64,000 bases of DNA from Pseudomonas allokribbensis. Lineage in GTDB: Bacteria; Pseudomonadota; Gammaproteobacteria; Pseudomonadales; Pseudomonadaceae. The notes beneath the pieces were generated by a model. That model searched no databases. It was given only the letters and a program-made list of their open reading frames with translations, and had not been told where the DNA came from. The DNA is taken from positions 5,557,501 to 5,621,500 of the forward strand of contig NZ_CP062252.1 of assembly GCF_014863605.1 (NCBI RefSeq), in the 5' to 3' direction. A program made the position numbers and the translations under genes. Shown in pieces: positions 29,171 to 40,789 of the stretch. The stretch's first letter is position 1. Every line of letters begins with the position of its first letter.

Positions 29171-29971
29171 ATGCCAGCCATCACCCTGACCACGCTCCAG
29201 AGCCTCAAGCAGAAAGGTGAAAAGATCACCATGCTGACCTGCTATGACGCGACCTTCGCCCACGCCTGCAACGAGGCCGGTGTCGAAGTGCTGCTGGTGG
29301 GCGACTCCCTCGGCATGGTCCTGCAAGGTCACGACAGCACCCTGCCGGTGACCATTGCGGAAATGGCCTACCACACCGCCAGCGTCAAGCGCGGCAACAC
29401 CGACGCCCTGATCCTGGCCGACCTGCCTTTCATGGCCAACGCCACCCTTGAACAAACCATGACCAACAGCGCCATGCTGATGCAGGCCGGCGCACACATG
29501 GTCAAGGTCGAAGGCGCGCTGTGGCTGGCGGAGTCGATCCGCCTGCTGGCCGAACGCGGCGTTCCGGTCTGCGCCCACATGGGCCTGACCCCGCAAGCCG
29601 TGAACATTCTCGGCGGCTATAAAGTGCAGGGTCGCAACGAAAACCAGGCACGCCAGATGCGCGCCGACGCGATTTCCCTGGAGCAGGCCGGCGCGGCCAT
29701 GTTGCTGCTGGAATGCGTGCCGAGCGAACTGGCTGCCGAAATCACCAGCGCAGTAAAAATCCCGGTGATCGGCATCGGCGCCGGCGCCGACACCGACGGT
29801 CAGGTCCTGGTGCTGCACGACATGCTCGGCCTGTCGATCAGCGGCCGCGTACCGAAATTCGTCAAGAACTTCATGCAGGGTCAGGACAGCATCCAGTCCG
29901 CATTGAAGGCGTACGTCAGCGAAGTCAAAGCCGCCACTTTCCCTGGGATCGAACACGGATTCTCTGCATGA
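29171..29971 (+). CDS. panB: 3-methyl-2-oxobutanoate hydroxymethyltransferase
   Basis: A 266-residue TIM-barrel enzyme that makes ketopantoate from 2-oxoisovalerate and methylene-tetrahydrofolate, the first pantothenate step. Typical motifs are [18 protein letters not shown], the metal-binding aspartates and [24 protein letters not shown] lies about 9 bases before the ATG. The panC start overlaps its stop (ATGA). Its substrate comes from the ilv pathway at the left end of the window. Confidence 0.97.
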   Translation: MPAITLTTLQSLKQKGEKITMLTCYDATFAHACNEAGVEVLLVGDSLGMVLQGHDSTLPVTIAEMAYHTASVKRGNTDALILADLPFMANATLEQTMTNSAMLMQAGAHMVKVEGALWLAESIRLLAERGVPVCAHMGLTPQAVNILGGYKVQGRNENQARQMRADAISLEQAGAAMLLLECVPSELAAEITSAVKIPVIGIGAGADTDGQVLVLHDMLGLSISGRVPKFVKNFMQGQDSIQSALKAYVSEVKAATFPGIEHGFSA

Positions 29972-30828
29972 ACACCGTTAAAACCGTACGTGAACTGCGC
30001 GCTGCCGTGGCGCGCGCCCGCAGCGAAGGCAAGCGCATCGGCTTCGTGCCGACCATGGGCAACTTGCACAGCGGCCACATCGCGTTGATCACCAAGGCCA
30101 CGCAGCGAGTGGACTTCGTGGTCGCGAGCATTTTCGTCAACCCGCTGCAGTTCGGCGCCGGCGAAGACCTCGACAAATACCCGCGCACCCTGGCGGCGGA
30201 TCAGGAAAAGCTGCTGGAAGCCGGCTGCTCCCTGCTGTTCGCCCCGACCGTCGAAGAGATGTACCCCGACGGCATGGCCGGCCAGACTCGGGTCAGCGTG
30301 CCGCACTTGTCCGAAGGCCTGTGCGGTGCCAGCCGGCCGGGGCACTTCGAAGGCGTGGCGACCGTGGTCAGCAAACTGTTCAACATGGTTCAGCCGGATC
30401 TGGCGATCTTCGGTCAGAAGGACTACCAGCAACTGGCGGTGATCCGTGCGCTGGTGCATGACCTGAACATGCCGATCCAGATCATTGGCGAGCCGACCGT
30501 GCGTGCCGCCGACGGCTTGGCGCTGTCGTCGCGCAACGGTTTCCTCAGCGAGGAACAACGTGCCGTGGCGCCCGTGGTCTATCGCGCCCTGAGCAACATT
30601 GCCGAGTCGATCAAGCAGGGCGAGCGCGACTTCCCGGCCCTGATCCAGGCACAGCGGCAACAGCTGGAAGCCGCCGGCCTGCGTCCGGACTACCTGGAAA
30701 TCCGCCACGCCCTGACCCTGCGTCCGGCGACGGCGGAAGATCGTGACCTGGTGATTCTGGTGGCTGCGTTCCTCGGCACCACCCGGTTGATCGACAACCT
30801 GCACCTGAATCTCGATACCCCCGCCTGA
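29968..30828 (+). CDS. panC: Pantothenate synthetase
   Basis: A 286-residue ATP-dependent ligase joining pantoate and beta-alanine. The start at 29968 ([11 protein letters not shown]) overlaps the panB stop by 4 bases, and the length is right for the family. The nucleotide-binding motifs are [10 protein letters not shown] (HxGH) near residues 27-36 and the KMSKS-like LSSRNGFLS. In P. aeruginosa panD, the beta-alanine-forming decarboxylase, follows as I recall; here a 358-base gap and pgi follow instead. Confidence 0.97.
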   Translation: MNTVKTVRELRAAVARARSEGKRIGFVPTMGNLHSGHIALITKATQRVDFVVASIFVNPLQFGAGEDLDKYPRTLAADQEKLLEAGCSLLFAPTVEEMYPDGMAGQTRVSVPHLSEGLCGASRPGHFEGVATVVSKLFNMVQPDLAIFGQKDYQQLAVIRALVHDLNMPIQIIGEPTVRAADGLALSSRNGFLSEEQRAVAPVVYRALSNIAESIKQGERDFPALIQAQRQQLEAAGLRPDYLEIRHALTLRPATAEDRDLVILVAAFLGTTRLIDNLHLNLDTPA

Positions 30829-30842
30829 GCATCGCAATATCA

Positions 30843-30876
30843 GAATGTGAGGGTGAGCCTGCTCGCTCTCACATTC
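30843..30876 (+). repeat. REP-like hairpin after panC
   Basis: GAATGTGAG (30843-30851) pairs with CTCACATTC (30868-30876), with GGTGAGCCTGCTCGCT between. The GAGCCTGCTCGCT core matches the REP family also seen at 49795. It may act as the panBC terminator. Confidence 0.65.
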
Positions 30877-31186
30877 GTGTCACCTCCTCTTCCAAACCGT
30901 ATTGCTGACCACCAGACCATCGGGCAAACTGCCCGCCGATCCACTGCGCGCGAAAAGCAGGGACTTGCTCGTATTACCCGCCGTCTGTCGGCGCCTGCTG
31001 TTATCGATGTTAAAAAAGTACAGGTAACAGGTCAGAAGAAGCCAAGACAGATCGCAGCGCTAGGTTTACTGTATTCGCCCTGCGCCCGTGTAATCGTGTC
31101 GACGCAGTTGCCCCCTCGCCCAAACATGGCGGGGAGGTCTTTTCAGTGTTCAAAAGGCCGTTCAAGTAAAAAGGAAAACCGCAGCG
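30877..31186 (+). promoter_or_regulatory. pgi upstream region with possible attenuator hairpin
   Basis: 310 bases with no credible gene and no recognisable panD remnant in any frame I read. Near the end CCCCCTCGCC (31111-31120), CAAACAT and GGCGGGGAGG (31128-31137) can pair with one mismatch and a wobble, followed by TCTTTTC. This would be a weak terminator or attenuator about 45 bases before the pgi start. GGAAAA serves as the pgi Shine-Dalgarno. The promoter was not located. Confidence 0.4.
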
Positions 31187-32851
31187 ATGGCGTACTACCG
31201 CACTCCTCATGACGTTACCGCTCTGCCTGCCTGGCAAGCGTTGAAAGACCACCGCCAAGCCATGCAGGATTTCAGCATGCGCGAAGCCTTCAACGCCGAT
31301 CCGCAGCGCTTCAATCAGTTCACCCTCAGCAGCTGCGGACTGTTTCTCGACTATTCGAAGAATCTGATCAACGCCGAGACCCGCAACCTGCTGGTGGGCC
31401 TGGCCAATGAAGTCGATCTCAAGGGCGCGATCAAGGCGCTGTTCGACGGCGAAATCGTCAACTCCTCCGAAGGCCGCCCGGCGCTGCACACCGCCCTGCG
31501 TCGTCCGGTGGGCGACAAGCTGTCGGTCAACGGCGTCAACGTGATGCCTGAAGTACACAAGGTGCTGAACCAGATCACCGATCTCGTGGGCCGTATCCAC
31601 GACGGTCTGTGGCGCGGTTACACCGAGAAGCCGATCACTGACGTGGTGAACATCGGTATCGGTGGTTCGTTCCTCGGCCCTGAACTGGTCTCCGAAGCCC
31701 TGCTGTCCTACGCCCAGAAAGGCGTGCGTTGCCATTACCTGGCAAACATCGACGGCAGCGAATTCCACGAGCTGACGCAAAAACTGCGCGCCGAGACCAC
31801 GCTGTTCATCGTTTCTTCGAAGTCGTTCAACACCCTCGAAACCCTGAAAAACGCCCAGGCCGCGCGCGCCTGGTACCTGGCTCAGGGCGGTTCGGAAGCC
31901 GAGCTGTATCGTCACTTCATCGCCGTATCGAGCAACAACGCGGCAGCCGTGGCCTTCGGTATCCGCGAAGAAAACATCTTCCCGATGTGGGACTGGGTCG
32001 GCGGTCGTTATTCGCTGTGGTCGGCCATCGGTCTGCCGATTGCCCTGGCCATCGGCATGTCCAACTTCAAGGAACTGCTGTCCGGTGCCTACACCATGGA
32101 CCAGCATTTCCAGAGCGCGCCGTTCGAACAGAACATGCCGGTGCTGCTGGCCCTGCTCGGTGTGTGGTACGGCAACTTCTGGGGCGCGCAGAGTCACGCG
32201 ATCCTGCCGTACGACCACTACCTGCGTAACATCACCAAGCACTTGCAACAGCTGGACATGGAATCCAACGGCAAGAGCGTGCGTCAGGACGGCACCCCGG
32301 TGTCGACCGATACCGGTCCGGTGATCTGGGGTGGCGTAGGTTGCAACGGTCAGCATGCTTACCACCAGTTGCTGCACCAAGGCACCCAACTGATCCCGGC
32401 CGACTTCATCGTGCCGATCGTCAGCTTCAACCCGGTGTCCGACCACCACCAGTGGCTGTACGCCAACTGCCTGTCCCAGAGTCAGGCACTGATGCTCGGC
32501 AAGACCCTGCCGGAAGCCGAAGCCGAACTGCGCGACAAGGGCATGAGCGAAGCCGAAGTGCACAAACTGGCACCGCACAAGGTGATCCCGGGCAACCGTC
32601 CGAGCAACACCATCGTGGTCGAGCGCATCAGCCCGCGTCGTCTCGGCGCACTGGTGGCGATGTACGAACACAAAGTCTTCGTGCAAAGCGTGGTCTGGGG
32701 CATCAACGCCTTCGACCAGTGGGGCGTGGAACTGGGCAAGGAACTGGGCAAGGGCGTCTACAACCGCCTGGTCGGCAGCGAAGAAACCGCCGCCGAAGAT
32801 GCTTCCACCCAGGGCCTGATCAACTACTTCCGCGGCCGTCACCGCGGCTGA
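31187..32851 (+). CDS. pgi: Glucose-6-phosphate isomerase
   Basis: A 554-residue isomerase interconverting glucose-6-phosphate and fructose-6-phosphate. Signature segments are [18 protein letters not shown], the catalytic glutamate and histidine region ([24 protein letters not shown]) and [18 protein letters not shown]. In pseudomonads, which lack phosphofructokinase, it works mainly in the gluconeogenic direction and in recycling through the Entner-Doudoroff route. A strong terminator follows. Confidence 0.98.
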   Translation: MAYYRTPHDVTALPAWQALKDHRQAMQDFSMREAFNADPQRFNQFTLSSCGLFLDYSKNLINAETRNLLVGLANEVDLKGAIKALFDGEIVNSSEGRPALHTALRRPVGDKLSVNGVNVMPEVHKVLNQITDLVGRIHDGLWRGYTEKPITDVVNIGIGGSFLGPELVSEALLSYAQKGVRCHYLANIDGSEFHELTQKLRAETTLFIVSSKSFNTLETLKNAQAARAWYLAQGGSEAELYRHFIAVSSNNAAAVAFGIREENIFPMWDWVGGRYSLWSAIGLPIALAIGMSNFKELLSGAYTMDQHFQSAPFEQNMPVLLALLGVWYGNFWGAQSHAILPYDHYLRNITKHLQQLDMESNGKSVRQDGTPVSTDTGPVIWGGVGCNGQHAYHQLLHQGTQLIPADFIVPIVSFNPVSDHHQWLYANCLSQSQALMLGKTLPEAEAELRDKGMSEAEVHKLAPHKVIPGNRPSNTIVVERISPRRLGALVAMYEHKVFVQSVVWGINAFDQWGVELGKELGKGVYNRLVGSEETAAEDASTQGLINYFRGRHRG

Positions 32852-32862
32852 TCCTGTACTGA

Positions 32863-32894
32863 ACACACCCCCTCGCCATGAGGGGGTGTTTGTT
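32863..32894 (+). terminator. pgi terminator
   Basis: ACACCCCCTC (32865-32874), loop GCCAT, GAGGGGGTGT (32880-32889), then TTGTTT. A perfect 10-base stem. Confidence 0.9.
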
Positions 32895-32945
32895 TACGGG
32901 TCTTGAACCCTCCCCGCTCTCGGCGCATCTTTATCCTTGTCGCAT

Positions 32946-32956
32946 AACAAGAATAA
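32946..32956 (+). promoter_or_regulatory. Hfq/Crc-type A-rich motif over the acs ribosome-binding site
   Basis: AACAAGAATAA fits the AANAANAANAA pattern exactly. It runs into the Shine-Dalgarno (AAGGAA, 32955-32960) 5 bases before the acs ATG. Hfq with Crc bound here would block translation, and CrcZ from 26425 would relieve it. Confidence 0.6.
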
Positions 32957-32965
32957 GGAACCGTC

Positions 32966-34903
<1,938 letters not shown>

Positions 34904-34953
34904 AATCACGGGCGCGGTCAACCGGCCGCGCCGCCCTTCATCACTGAGTTGCC

Positions 34954-35823
34954 ATGGAATTCATCCGCAGCCGTATCGAAAACCAACTCATGAGCCTGAC
35001 CGGTCTGTCCCTCGGCCAGCTCGATCTGGAAAACCCCAAGGGCGATCCCGGCCTGTTCGGCCCGGACTCGATCAGTTGGCAAGTGCACGGCGACTTCAGC
35101 AGCATGTTGATCGGCGGCATCAGTGCCTTGTTGCTGCAAGCCCTGCACCCACTGGCACTGGCCGGCGTCTGGGATCACTCGAACTTTCGCCAGGACATGC
35201 TCGGCCGCTTGCGCCGTACCAGCCAGTTTGTCTCCGGCACTACGTTCGGCTCGAAACGGGACGCCGAATGGCTGATCGAAAAAGTCCGCACCATTCACCT
35301 GCAAGTCGTCGGCACCGCGCCGGATGGCCGGCCCTATGCGGCCAGCGATCCGGATCTGCTGACCTGGGTGCACGTGGCCGAAGTCAGCAATTTTCTCGCC
35401 GCCCATTTGCGTTACCGCAACCCGCAGTTGTCGCCGGCCGATCAGGATCGTTACTACGCGGAAATCGCCGTGGTCGCTGAACGACTGGGTGCCCGGGATG
35501 TACCGAAATCACGCCAGGCCGTGGCCGATTACCTGCAACGGATGCGCCCGCAGTTGCTGTGTGACGAACGCAGCCGCGAAGTCCTGCGCCTGTTGCTCGA
35601 TGCCCCTGCGCCCAGCATTCTGGCGCGGCCGTTTGGCGACCTGATGATGAAGGCCGGCATCGACCTGCTGCCGGACTGGGCCAGCGACATGCTGGATGCC
35701 CGCCAGAACCCGCTGCAACGCCAGTTGATCCGCGCCAGCGTCAAACGCAGCGCGCCAATGCTGCGCTGGGCGATGCGCAATGGATCGGTTCAGCGGGCCC
35801 AGCGGCGGATGGGGCTGAGCTGA
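34954..35823 (+). CDS. Oxygenase MpaB-family protein (DUF2236)
   Basis: A 289-residue protein of the DUF2236/MpaB'/rubber-oxygenase-like family. Helical segments and the family's characteristic residues are seen in LLQALHPLALAGVWDHSNF and RRTSQFVSGTTFGSKRDAE (a conserved arginine-threonine pair), plus TWVHVAEVSNFLAAHLRY with a histidine that could ligate heme b. Members include latex-clearing protein Lcp. The activity of most bacterial homologues is unknown. It stands alone 50 bases after acs. Confidence 0.82.
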   Translation: MEFIRSRIENQLMSLTGLSLGQLDLENPKGDPGLFGPDSISWQVHGDFSSMLIGGISALLLQALHPLALAGVWDHSNFRQDMLGRLRRTSQFVSGTTFGSKRDAEWLIEKVRTIHLQVVGTAPDGRPYAASDPDLLTWVHVAEVSNFLAAHLRYRNPQLSPADQDRYYAEIAVVAERLGARDVPKSRQAVADYLQRMRPQLLCDERSREVLRLLLDAPAPSILARPFGDLMMKAGIDLLPDWASDMLDARQNPLQRQLIRASVKRSAPMLRWAMRNGSVQRAQRRMGLS

Positions 35824-35877
35824 AGCTCAGTAACTGCTAAACTCCCGCGCCCCGATTCCCTCCAGCAAGGCGCAAGC

Positions 35878-36894
35878 ATGTCTTCCCTGAATCAGGCGCT
35901 GCGCGCCGCCCTCGATCAACGCCAGGATCTGCTCGCCGAGCTGCACCGCCAGGGCACCGACTGCTATCGCCTGTTCCACGGCAGCCAGGAAGGCGCCGGC
36001 GGCCTGACTATCGACCGCTACGGCCCGCAACTGATGGTGCAGAGCTTCCACCAGACGCTGGAACTCGCCGACCTGCTGCAACTGCACGCCACGGTGAATG
36101 AAACGTTGGGATTGCAAACCTTGCTGGTTTACAACGACCGCTCCCGTGGCAACTCGCGCATCGATCGTGAAGACAGTGTGTACCGCGCCGACGATGCTGC
36201 GCTGGTTGATCTGGTCGGCCACGAATGGGGCCTGAACTACCGTGTGCGCGGGCGCCACGCCGGTCAGGATCCTCTGCTGTTCCTCGACCTGCGCAACACC
36301 CGCGGCTGGGTCAAGGATCACGCCAAGGGCAAAAGCGTGCTCAACCTGTTCGCCTACACCTGCGGCGTCGGTCTCAGTGCGGCCGCCGGCGGTGCCCGCG
36401 AGGTATGCAACCTGGACTTCGCCGAGGGCAATCTGGCGGTCGGGCGCGAGAACGGCTTGCTCAATCCGCAACTGCCGACCATGGAATTCATCCAGTCCGA
36501 CTACTTCCCGGCGATTCGCCAGTTGGCCGGTCTGCCGATCAGTCAGCGTCGCGGGCAGAAACTGCCGAGCTATCAGCGCCTCGAACAGCGTCAATACGAT
36601 CTGGTGCTGCTCGACCCTCCCGCGTGGGCCAAAAGTGCGTTCGGCACGGTCGATCTGCTGCGTGATTATCAAAGCCTGCTCAAGCCAGCCCTGCTGACCA
36701 CTGCCGACAATGGCGTGCTGATCTGCTGCAACAACCTGGCGAAGGTCAGCATGGACGACTGGCGCGAACAGGTGCTGCGCTGCGCCGAGAAAGCCGGGCG
36801 CCCGGTACGCGAATGGAGTGTGATGACGCCGGGTGCCGACTTCCCTTCGCAGGATCAACAACCGCCGCTGAAGACCCTGATTCTTCAGCTCTGA
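35878..36894 (+). CDS. Class I SAM-dependent methyltransferase, RlmI-like
   Basis: A 338-residue methyltransferase of the COG1092 type. The N-terminal part (about 1-120) looks like the RlmI EEHEE connector (RLFHGSQEGAGGLTIDRYG). The Rossmann domain has the SAM loop in VLNLFAYTCGVGLSAAAGG and the catalytic motif DLVLLDPPAWAKS (about 240-252). It lacks an obvious N-terminal PUA domain, so it is shorter than RlmI (about 396 residues). The substrate is probably rRNA, though the exact nucleotide is not inferable. Confidence 0.82.
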   Translation: MSSLNQALRAALDQRQDLLAELHRQGTDCYRLFHGSQEGAGGLTIDRYGPQLMVQSFHQTLELADLLQLHATVNETLGLQTLLVYNDRSRGNSRIDREDSVYRADDAALVDLVGHEWGLNYRVRGRHAGQDPLLFLDLRNTRGWVKDHAKGKSVLNLFAYTCGVGLSAAAGGAREVCNLDFAEGNLAVGRENGLLNPQLPTMEFIQSDYFPAIRQLAGLPISQRRGQKLPSYQRLEQRQYDLVLLDPPAWAKSAFGTVDLLRDYQSLLKPALLTTADNGVLICCNNLAKVSMDDWREQVLRCAEKAGRPVREWSVMTPGADFPSQDQQPPLKTLILQL

Positions 36895-37016
36895 TTTTCT
36901 GGCTCTAAAGTCGCGCAGGAAATTTCCCACAGAAAAATCTGAACAATCCTGATCACAGGCTATTACTTCGGAACCGGAATCGCGTGCCATACTCCAAGGC
37001 ACTCCGATTCAGACAG

Positions 37017-39968
37017 ATGAAGCCGCACATGCCCAAAGGATTGATTCGCGCGATTGGCGCCTTGTTGACCGCTCTGGCCCTCTACAGCCTGCTGGGGTTT
37101 CTGATTTTGCCGGGCATTGCGCTCCGGGTCGCCAACCAGCAACTGGCCAACTACGCGACGGTGCCTGCGCACATTCAGCGTATCGAACTCAATCCGTTCA
37201 GCCTCGAAGTCACGCTTTGGGGCCTGGTCATCGGCGAGCCGGGCAAGGAACAGGTCGGTTTCGAACGCCTGTACGCCAACCTGCAACTCGACAGCCTGTG
37301 GACAAAAGCGCTGCACCTGTCCGACATCGAACTGGATAAACCCAAGACCGAAGTCCTGTTCGCCCAGGACGGCAAACTCAATCTGCTGGGTCTGTTCAAG
37401 TTGCCGGCCAGTGAACCGACGCCGGCCGATCCGAATGCCAAGCCGTTTCCGCTGCGTATCGACCGGATCAAACTGGCCGGCGGCAACGTGCACTTCCAGG
37501 ACTCACGCCCGAGCGAACCGATCGAGTTCCTCTACGACAAGCTCGATTTCGAACTGAACAACCTCAGCACCCTGCCCGACGACAACGCCGACATGACCCT
37601 GGTCGCCATCGGCCCGGCCGGTGGGCAGATCGACTGGAAAGGCAACTTCAGCCTGATCCCGATCGCCTCCGAAGGCACGCTCAAAGTCACCGATGGCCAG
37701 ATGAAAGCCTTCTGGCCCTACGTGCGCGACGCGGTGCCATTGGTACTGGAAAACGGCGTAGTCAGCCTGAGCACCGACTACAAGCTCAACCTGTCCAAGG
37801 AAACCGAACTGCTGTTGAGCAACGTCTCGGTCAGTGTCGCGCCGTTTGCGATCAAGGCCCCGGACGGGCGCCCGCTGGCGAAACTCGACCGCCTCGACGT
37901 CAGCGAAACCACGGTGGACCTGGCCAAACAGCAAGTGGTGGTCGGCAAGATCCGCAGCCAGAAACTCGAAACCTGGGCCGCCCTTGAGGCGGACGGGCAA
38001 CTGGACTGGCAGAAACTGTTCGCCAGCCAGCCGTCGAAACCTGCCGCCAAAGCGGCGGCGGAACCGAAAAGCACTCCGGCGGCTGCCGACTCACCGAAAC
38101 CGGAACCGGCCGCACCGGGCAAACCGTGGCAGGTGCTGCTCAAGGACGTGCAACTGCGTGACTACAAAGTGCATCTGGCCGACCGCTCGGCGAAGCCGGA
38201 AGTCACGCTGGATGTCACGCCGCTGAACCTCGACCTGCAGAATTTCGACAGCCTCAACGGCTCGCCCTTCAACGTCAAACTGGACACCGGCCTGGGCAAG
38301 CAAGGCAAGATCAGCGCCGACGGCGTGGTCAATCTGGCACCGGTCACGGCCCAGCTCAACGTGAAGACGCAGGACATCGACCTTCGCGTCGCCCAGTCCT
38401 ACATCAACCCGTTCATTCGCCTGGAACTGCGCAGCGGCATGCTCGGCAGCGATCTGAAAGTGAATCTGAAAAGCGTCACACCTCTGGCACTCAGTGTCAC
38501 CGGTCGCGCCCAGGTCGATCAGTTGCACACCCTCGACACCCTGAAGACCCGCGACTTCCTCAAGTGGCAGCAAGTGGTGGTCGAAGGCCTGAACTATCAG
38601 CACGGCGACAACCTGTCGATCGACAGAATCAACCTGTTCCAGCCCTATGTGCGATTCATGATCAACGATGACCGCACCACCAACATCGACGACTTGCTGA
38701 TTCCGCAACCTGCCGATTCCGGGGCGAAAACGGCAGCGGCCAAACCAGCCGGCAACTCGAAACCGCTGGGCATTCATATCGGCGGTATCGCGATCAATGA
38801 CGGCTCGGCCAACTTCGCCGACTTCAGCCTGACCCCGAACTTCGCCACCGCGGTCCAGCAGCTCAACGGCCAGATCGGCACCATCGACAGCCGTCAGGCG
38901 AAACCGGCCAGCGTCGACGTCAAAGGCAAGGTCGACCGCTATGCGCCGGTGACCATCAAGGGTGCGGTCAACCCGTTCGACCCGATGGCCAGCCTCGACA
39001 TCGCCACCAGTTTCAAACGGGTCGAATTGACCACCCTGACGCCCTACTCCGGCAAGTTCGCCGGTTACCGGATCCGCAAGGGCCGGCTCAATCTCGACCT
39101 GCACTACCTGATCACCAAGGGCCAGCTCAAGGCCGAGAACAAAGTGGTGGTCGAGCAGCTGCAACTGGGTGAGAAAGTCGACAGCCCGGATGCCGTGAGC
39201 CTGCCGCTGAAACTGGCGATTGCGTTGCTCAAGGACGTGGACGGGAAGATTTCCATCGAGCTGCCGGTCACCGGCGACCTCAATAACCCGCAATTCAGCG
39301 TGATGCCGATTATCTGGCAGACCCTGCGCAATCTGGTCGTCAAAGCCGCCGCCGCACCGTTCAAGATGATTGGCGGGCTGATCAACGGGGGCGGTTCCGA
39401 AGACCTCGGCACCGTGTCCTTCGCACCGGGTTCCAGCGAACTGAACAAGGACGCCGAAGCCGCGCTGGTCAAACTGTCCCAGGCCTTGAAGGAACGTCCG
39501 GCCCTGCGCCTGGAAATCGAAGGCACCGCCGCCCAGAGCAGCGACGGTCCGTTGATTGCCGAGCAGCGTCTGGAACGTGAATACCAGTACAACTACTACA
39601 AGATGCTCCAGCGCCGTGGCGACAAGGTGCCGGCCCAGGCATCACTGATCCAGGTCCCGGATAACGAAAAAGGCCCGCTGCTCGAAGGCATCTACCGCAC
39701 TCGTCTGAAAACCCAGCCGCCGGCTGAATGGAAAGATCTGGGCAAGGAAGAGCGCACCGCGAAAATGCGTGCGGACGTGATCAAGTTCTGGAGCTCCAGC
39801 GATGTGCTGCTGCGCCAACTGGGTCAGGACCGTGCCAGCAGCATCAAGGACTACCTGGTGGACAAAGGCCAACTGGCCGACGACCGCGTGTACTTCATCG
39901 ACGCCAATCTCGGCGAAGCGGAGAGCGACGGCCGCGTGGTGACGCAAATGCATCTGGACGCCGAGTGA
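37017..39968 (+). CDS. Large DUF748/AsmA-like envelope protein
   Basis: About 983 residues. The start is uncertain: ATG at 37017 is given, ATG 37029 and GTG 36984 are in frame, and none has a strong Shine-Dalgarno. One transmembrane helix (about residues 11-35) is followed by a very long beta-rich periplasmic region typical of DUF748 and AsmA-like proteins, with a Pro/Ala-rich insert near 335-365. The C-terminus has an OmpA-like peptidoglycan-binding-type motif (VSFAPGSSELNKDAEAALVKLSQAL). AsmA-like proteins span the periplasm and are linked to phospholipid transport. The next gene overlaps it by one base. Confidence 0.85.
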   Translation: MKPHMPKGLIRAIGALLTALALYSLLGFLILPGIALRVANQQLANYATVPAHIQRIELNPFSLEVTLWGLVIGEPGKEQVGFERLYANLQLDSLWTKALHLSDIELDKPKTEVLFAQDGKLNLLGLFKLPASEPTPADPNAKPFPLRIDRIKLAGGNVHFQDSRPSEPIEFLYDKLDFELNNLSTLPDDNADMTLVAIGPAGGQIDWKGNFSLIPIASEGTLKVTDGQMKAFWPYVRDAVPLVLENGVVSLSTDYKLNLSKETELLLSNVSVSVAPFAIKAPDGRPLAKLDRLDVSETTVDLAKQQVVVGKIRSQKLETWAALEADGQLDWQKLFASQPSKPAAKAAAEPKSTPAAADSPKPEPAAPGKPWQVLLKDVQLRDYKVHLADRSAKPEVTLDVTPLNLDLQNFDSLNGSPFNVKLDTGLGKQGKISADGVVNLAPVTAQLNVKTQDIDLRVAQSYINPFIRLELRSGMLGSDLKVNLKSVTPLALSVTGRAQVDQLHTLDTLKTRDFLKWQQVVVEGLNYQHGDNLSIDRINLFQPYVRFMINDDRTTNIDDLLIPQPADSGAKTAAAKPAGNSKPLGIHIGGIAINDGSANFADFSLTPNFATAVQQLNGQIGTIDSRQAKPASVDVKGKVDRYAPVTIKGAVNPFDPMASLDIATSFKRVELTTLTPYSGKFAGYRIRKGRLNLDLHYLITKGQLKAENKVVVEQLQLGEKVDSPDAVSLPLKLAIALLKDVDGKISIELPVTGDLNNPQFSVMPIIWQTLRNLVVKAAAAPFKMIGGLINGGGSEDLGTVSFAPGSSELNKDAEAALVKLSQALKERPALRLEIEGTAAQSSDGPLIAEQRLEREYQYNYYKMLQRRGDKVPAQASLIQVPDNEKGPLLEGIYRTRLKTQPPAEWKDLGKEERTAKMRADVIKFWSSSDVLLRQLGQDRASSIKDYLVDKGQLADDRVYFIDANLGEAESDGRVVTQMHLDAE

Positions 39969-40264
39969 TGAACAGCCAATGGCTGGCGGCAATAGTGCTG
40001 GCGCTCGTCGCCAGCCAGGCGTCAGCATCCGATACGCTGCGCTGCGGCAGCCAGTTGGTCAGCCTTGGCGACCGTTCCAGCGAGGTGCTGCAAAAGTGCG
40101 GTGAACCGGTCAGCCGTGACGTGCTGGGCTACAAGCGCAGCGCCAATCGCCGGGAAGAGTTTCAGGTCGAGGAATGGACCTACGGCCCGAGCAACGGCAT
40201 GTACCAATACCTGCGGTTCGAAGGTAATCGCCTGCGGCAGATCAACAGCAAACGTGGCAACTGA
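39968..40264 (+). CDS. DUF2845 domain-containing periplasmic protein
   Basis: A 98-residue secreted protein with a signal peptide (about 1-20, cleavage after ASA). Two cysteines (LRCGSQLVS and LQKCGEPVS) could form a disulfide, as in the DUF2845 family. The C-terminal half is beta-rich (EEWTYGPSNGMYQYLRFEGNRL). It starts at the ATG overlapping the DUF748 stop (TGATG), so the two are translationally coupled and may work together at the envelope. Function is unknown. Confidence 0.85.
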   Translation: MNSQWLAAIVLALVASQASASDTLRCGSQLVSLGDRSSEVLQKCGEPVSRDVLGYKRSANRREEFQVEEWTYGPSNGMYQYLRFEGNRLRQINSKRGN

Positions 40265-40298
40265 CCTCCCCCATTGGTTTTCCCGTCCCTGAAATAGA

Positions 40299-40328
40299 AC
40301 AGGCCCCGACACGAATGCCGGGGCCTGT
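40299..40328 (+). terminator. Perfect hairpin after the DUF748-DUF2845 operon
   Basis: ACAGGCCCCG (40299-40308) pairs with CGGGGCCTGT (40319-40328), loop ACACGAATGC. Few T residues follow on either strand. It lies 35 bases after the DUF2845 stop, between convergent genes. Confidence 0.7.
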
Positions 40329-40432
40329 AATGGCCACTCCCTGTGGCCGTTCGCATGAACTCTAAAGTGCGGCAGACGTATGACTCGGCCCGCCTGTCGC
40401 GTCTTCTCCCGGTCCAGGCGAGAAGTCTTGCC

Positions 40433-40789
40433 TTACTCGGCTTTCAGGCCGTCAGCGGAGACCGCTTTCACGCCTTTGATTTTCTTGGCGATGGCCACGG
40501 CGGTGGTTTTCTGAGCTTCGGTGATGGCAACGGTCGAAGACAGGGAAACGACGCCTTTGTTGGTTTCTACTTTGATATCAGTGCCTGGAATGCCTTTTTC
40601 GGTGACCAGGTCGCTTTTGACTTTAGTGGTGATCCAGGTGTCGGAAGTGGCCTCTTTCGCCTTGGTCATTTCACCGGCGGCCAGGGTCATTGGCGCCTGG
40701 GTTGCCTGAGTGGATTGTGCGAATGCGCCGGTGGCCATGGTCAGGGTCAGCGCGGTAGCAGCAGCGGCAGTGATAGCGAACTTCTTCAT
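40433..40789 (-). CDS. Small secreted BON-domain protein
   Basis: A 118-residue protein. The start at 40789 is chosen because it gives a clean signal peptide (MKKFAITAAAATALTLTMATGAFA) and AGGAG lies 9 bases upstream. One BON domain follows (about residues 52-118: TWITTKVKSDLVTEKGIPGTD, GVVSLSSTVAITEAQKTTAVAIAK, VKAVSADGL). BON modules bind membranes or phospholipids and often appear in osmotic-stress proteins such as OsmY. Upstream is an AT-rich region with a perfect 17-base inverted repeat that may be its operator. Confidence 0.88.
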   Translation of the reverse strand: MKKFAITAAAATALTLTMATGAFAQSTQATQAPMTLAAGEMTKAKEATSDTWITTKVKSDLVTEKGIPGTDIKVETNKGVVSLSSTVAITEAQKTTAVAIAKKIKGVKAVSADGLKAE

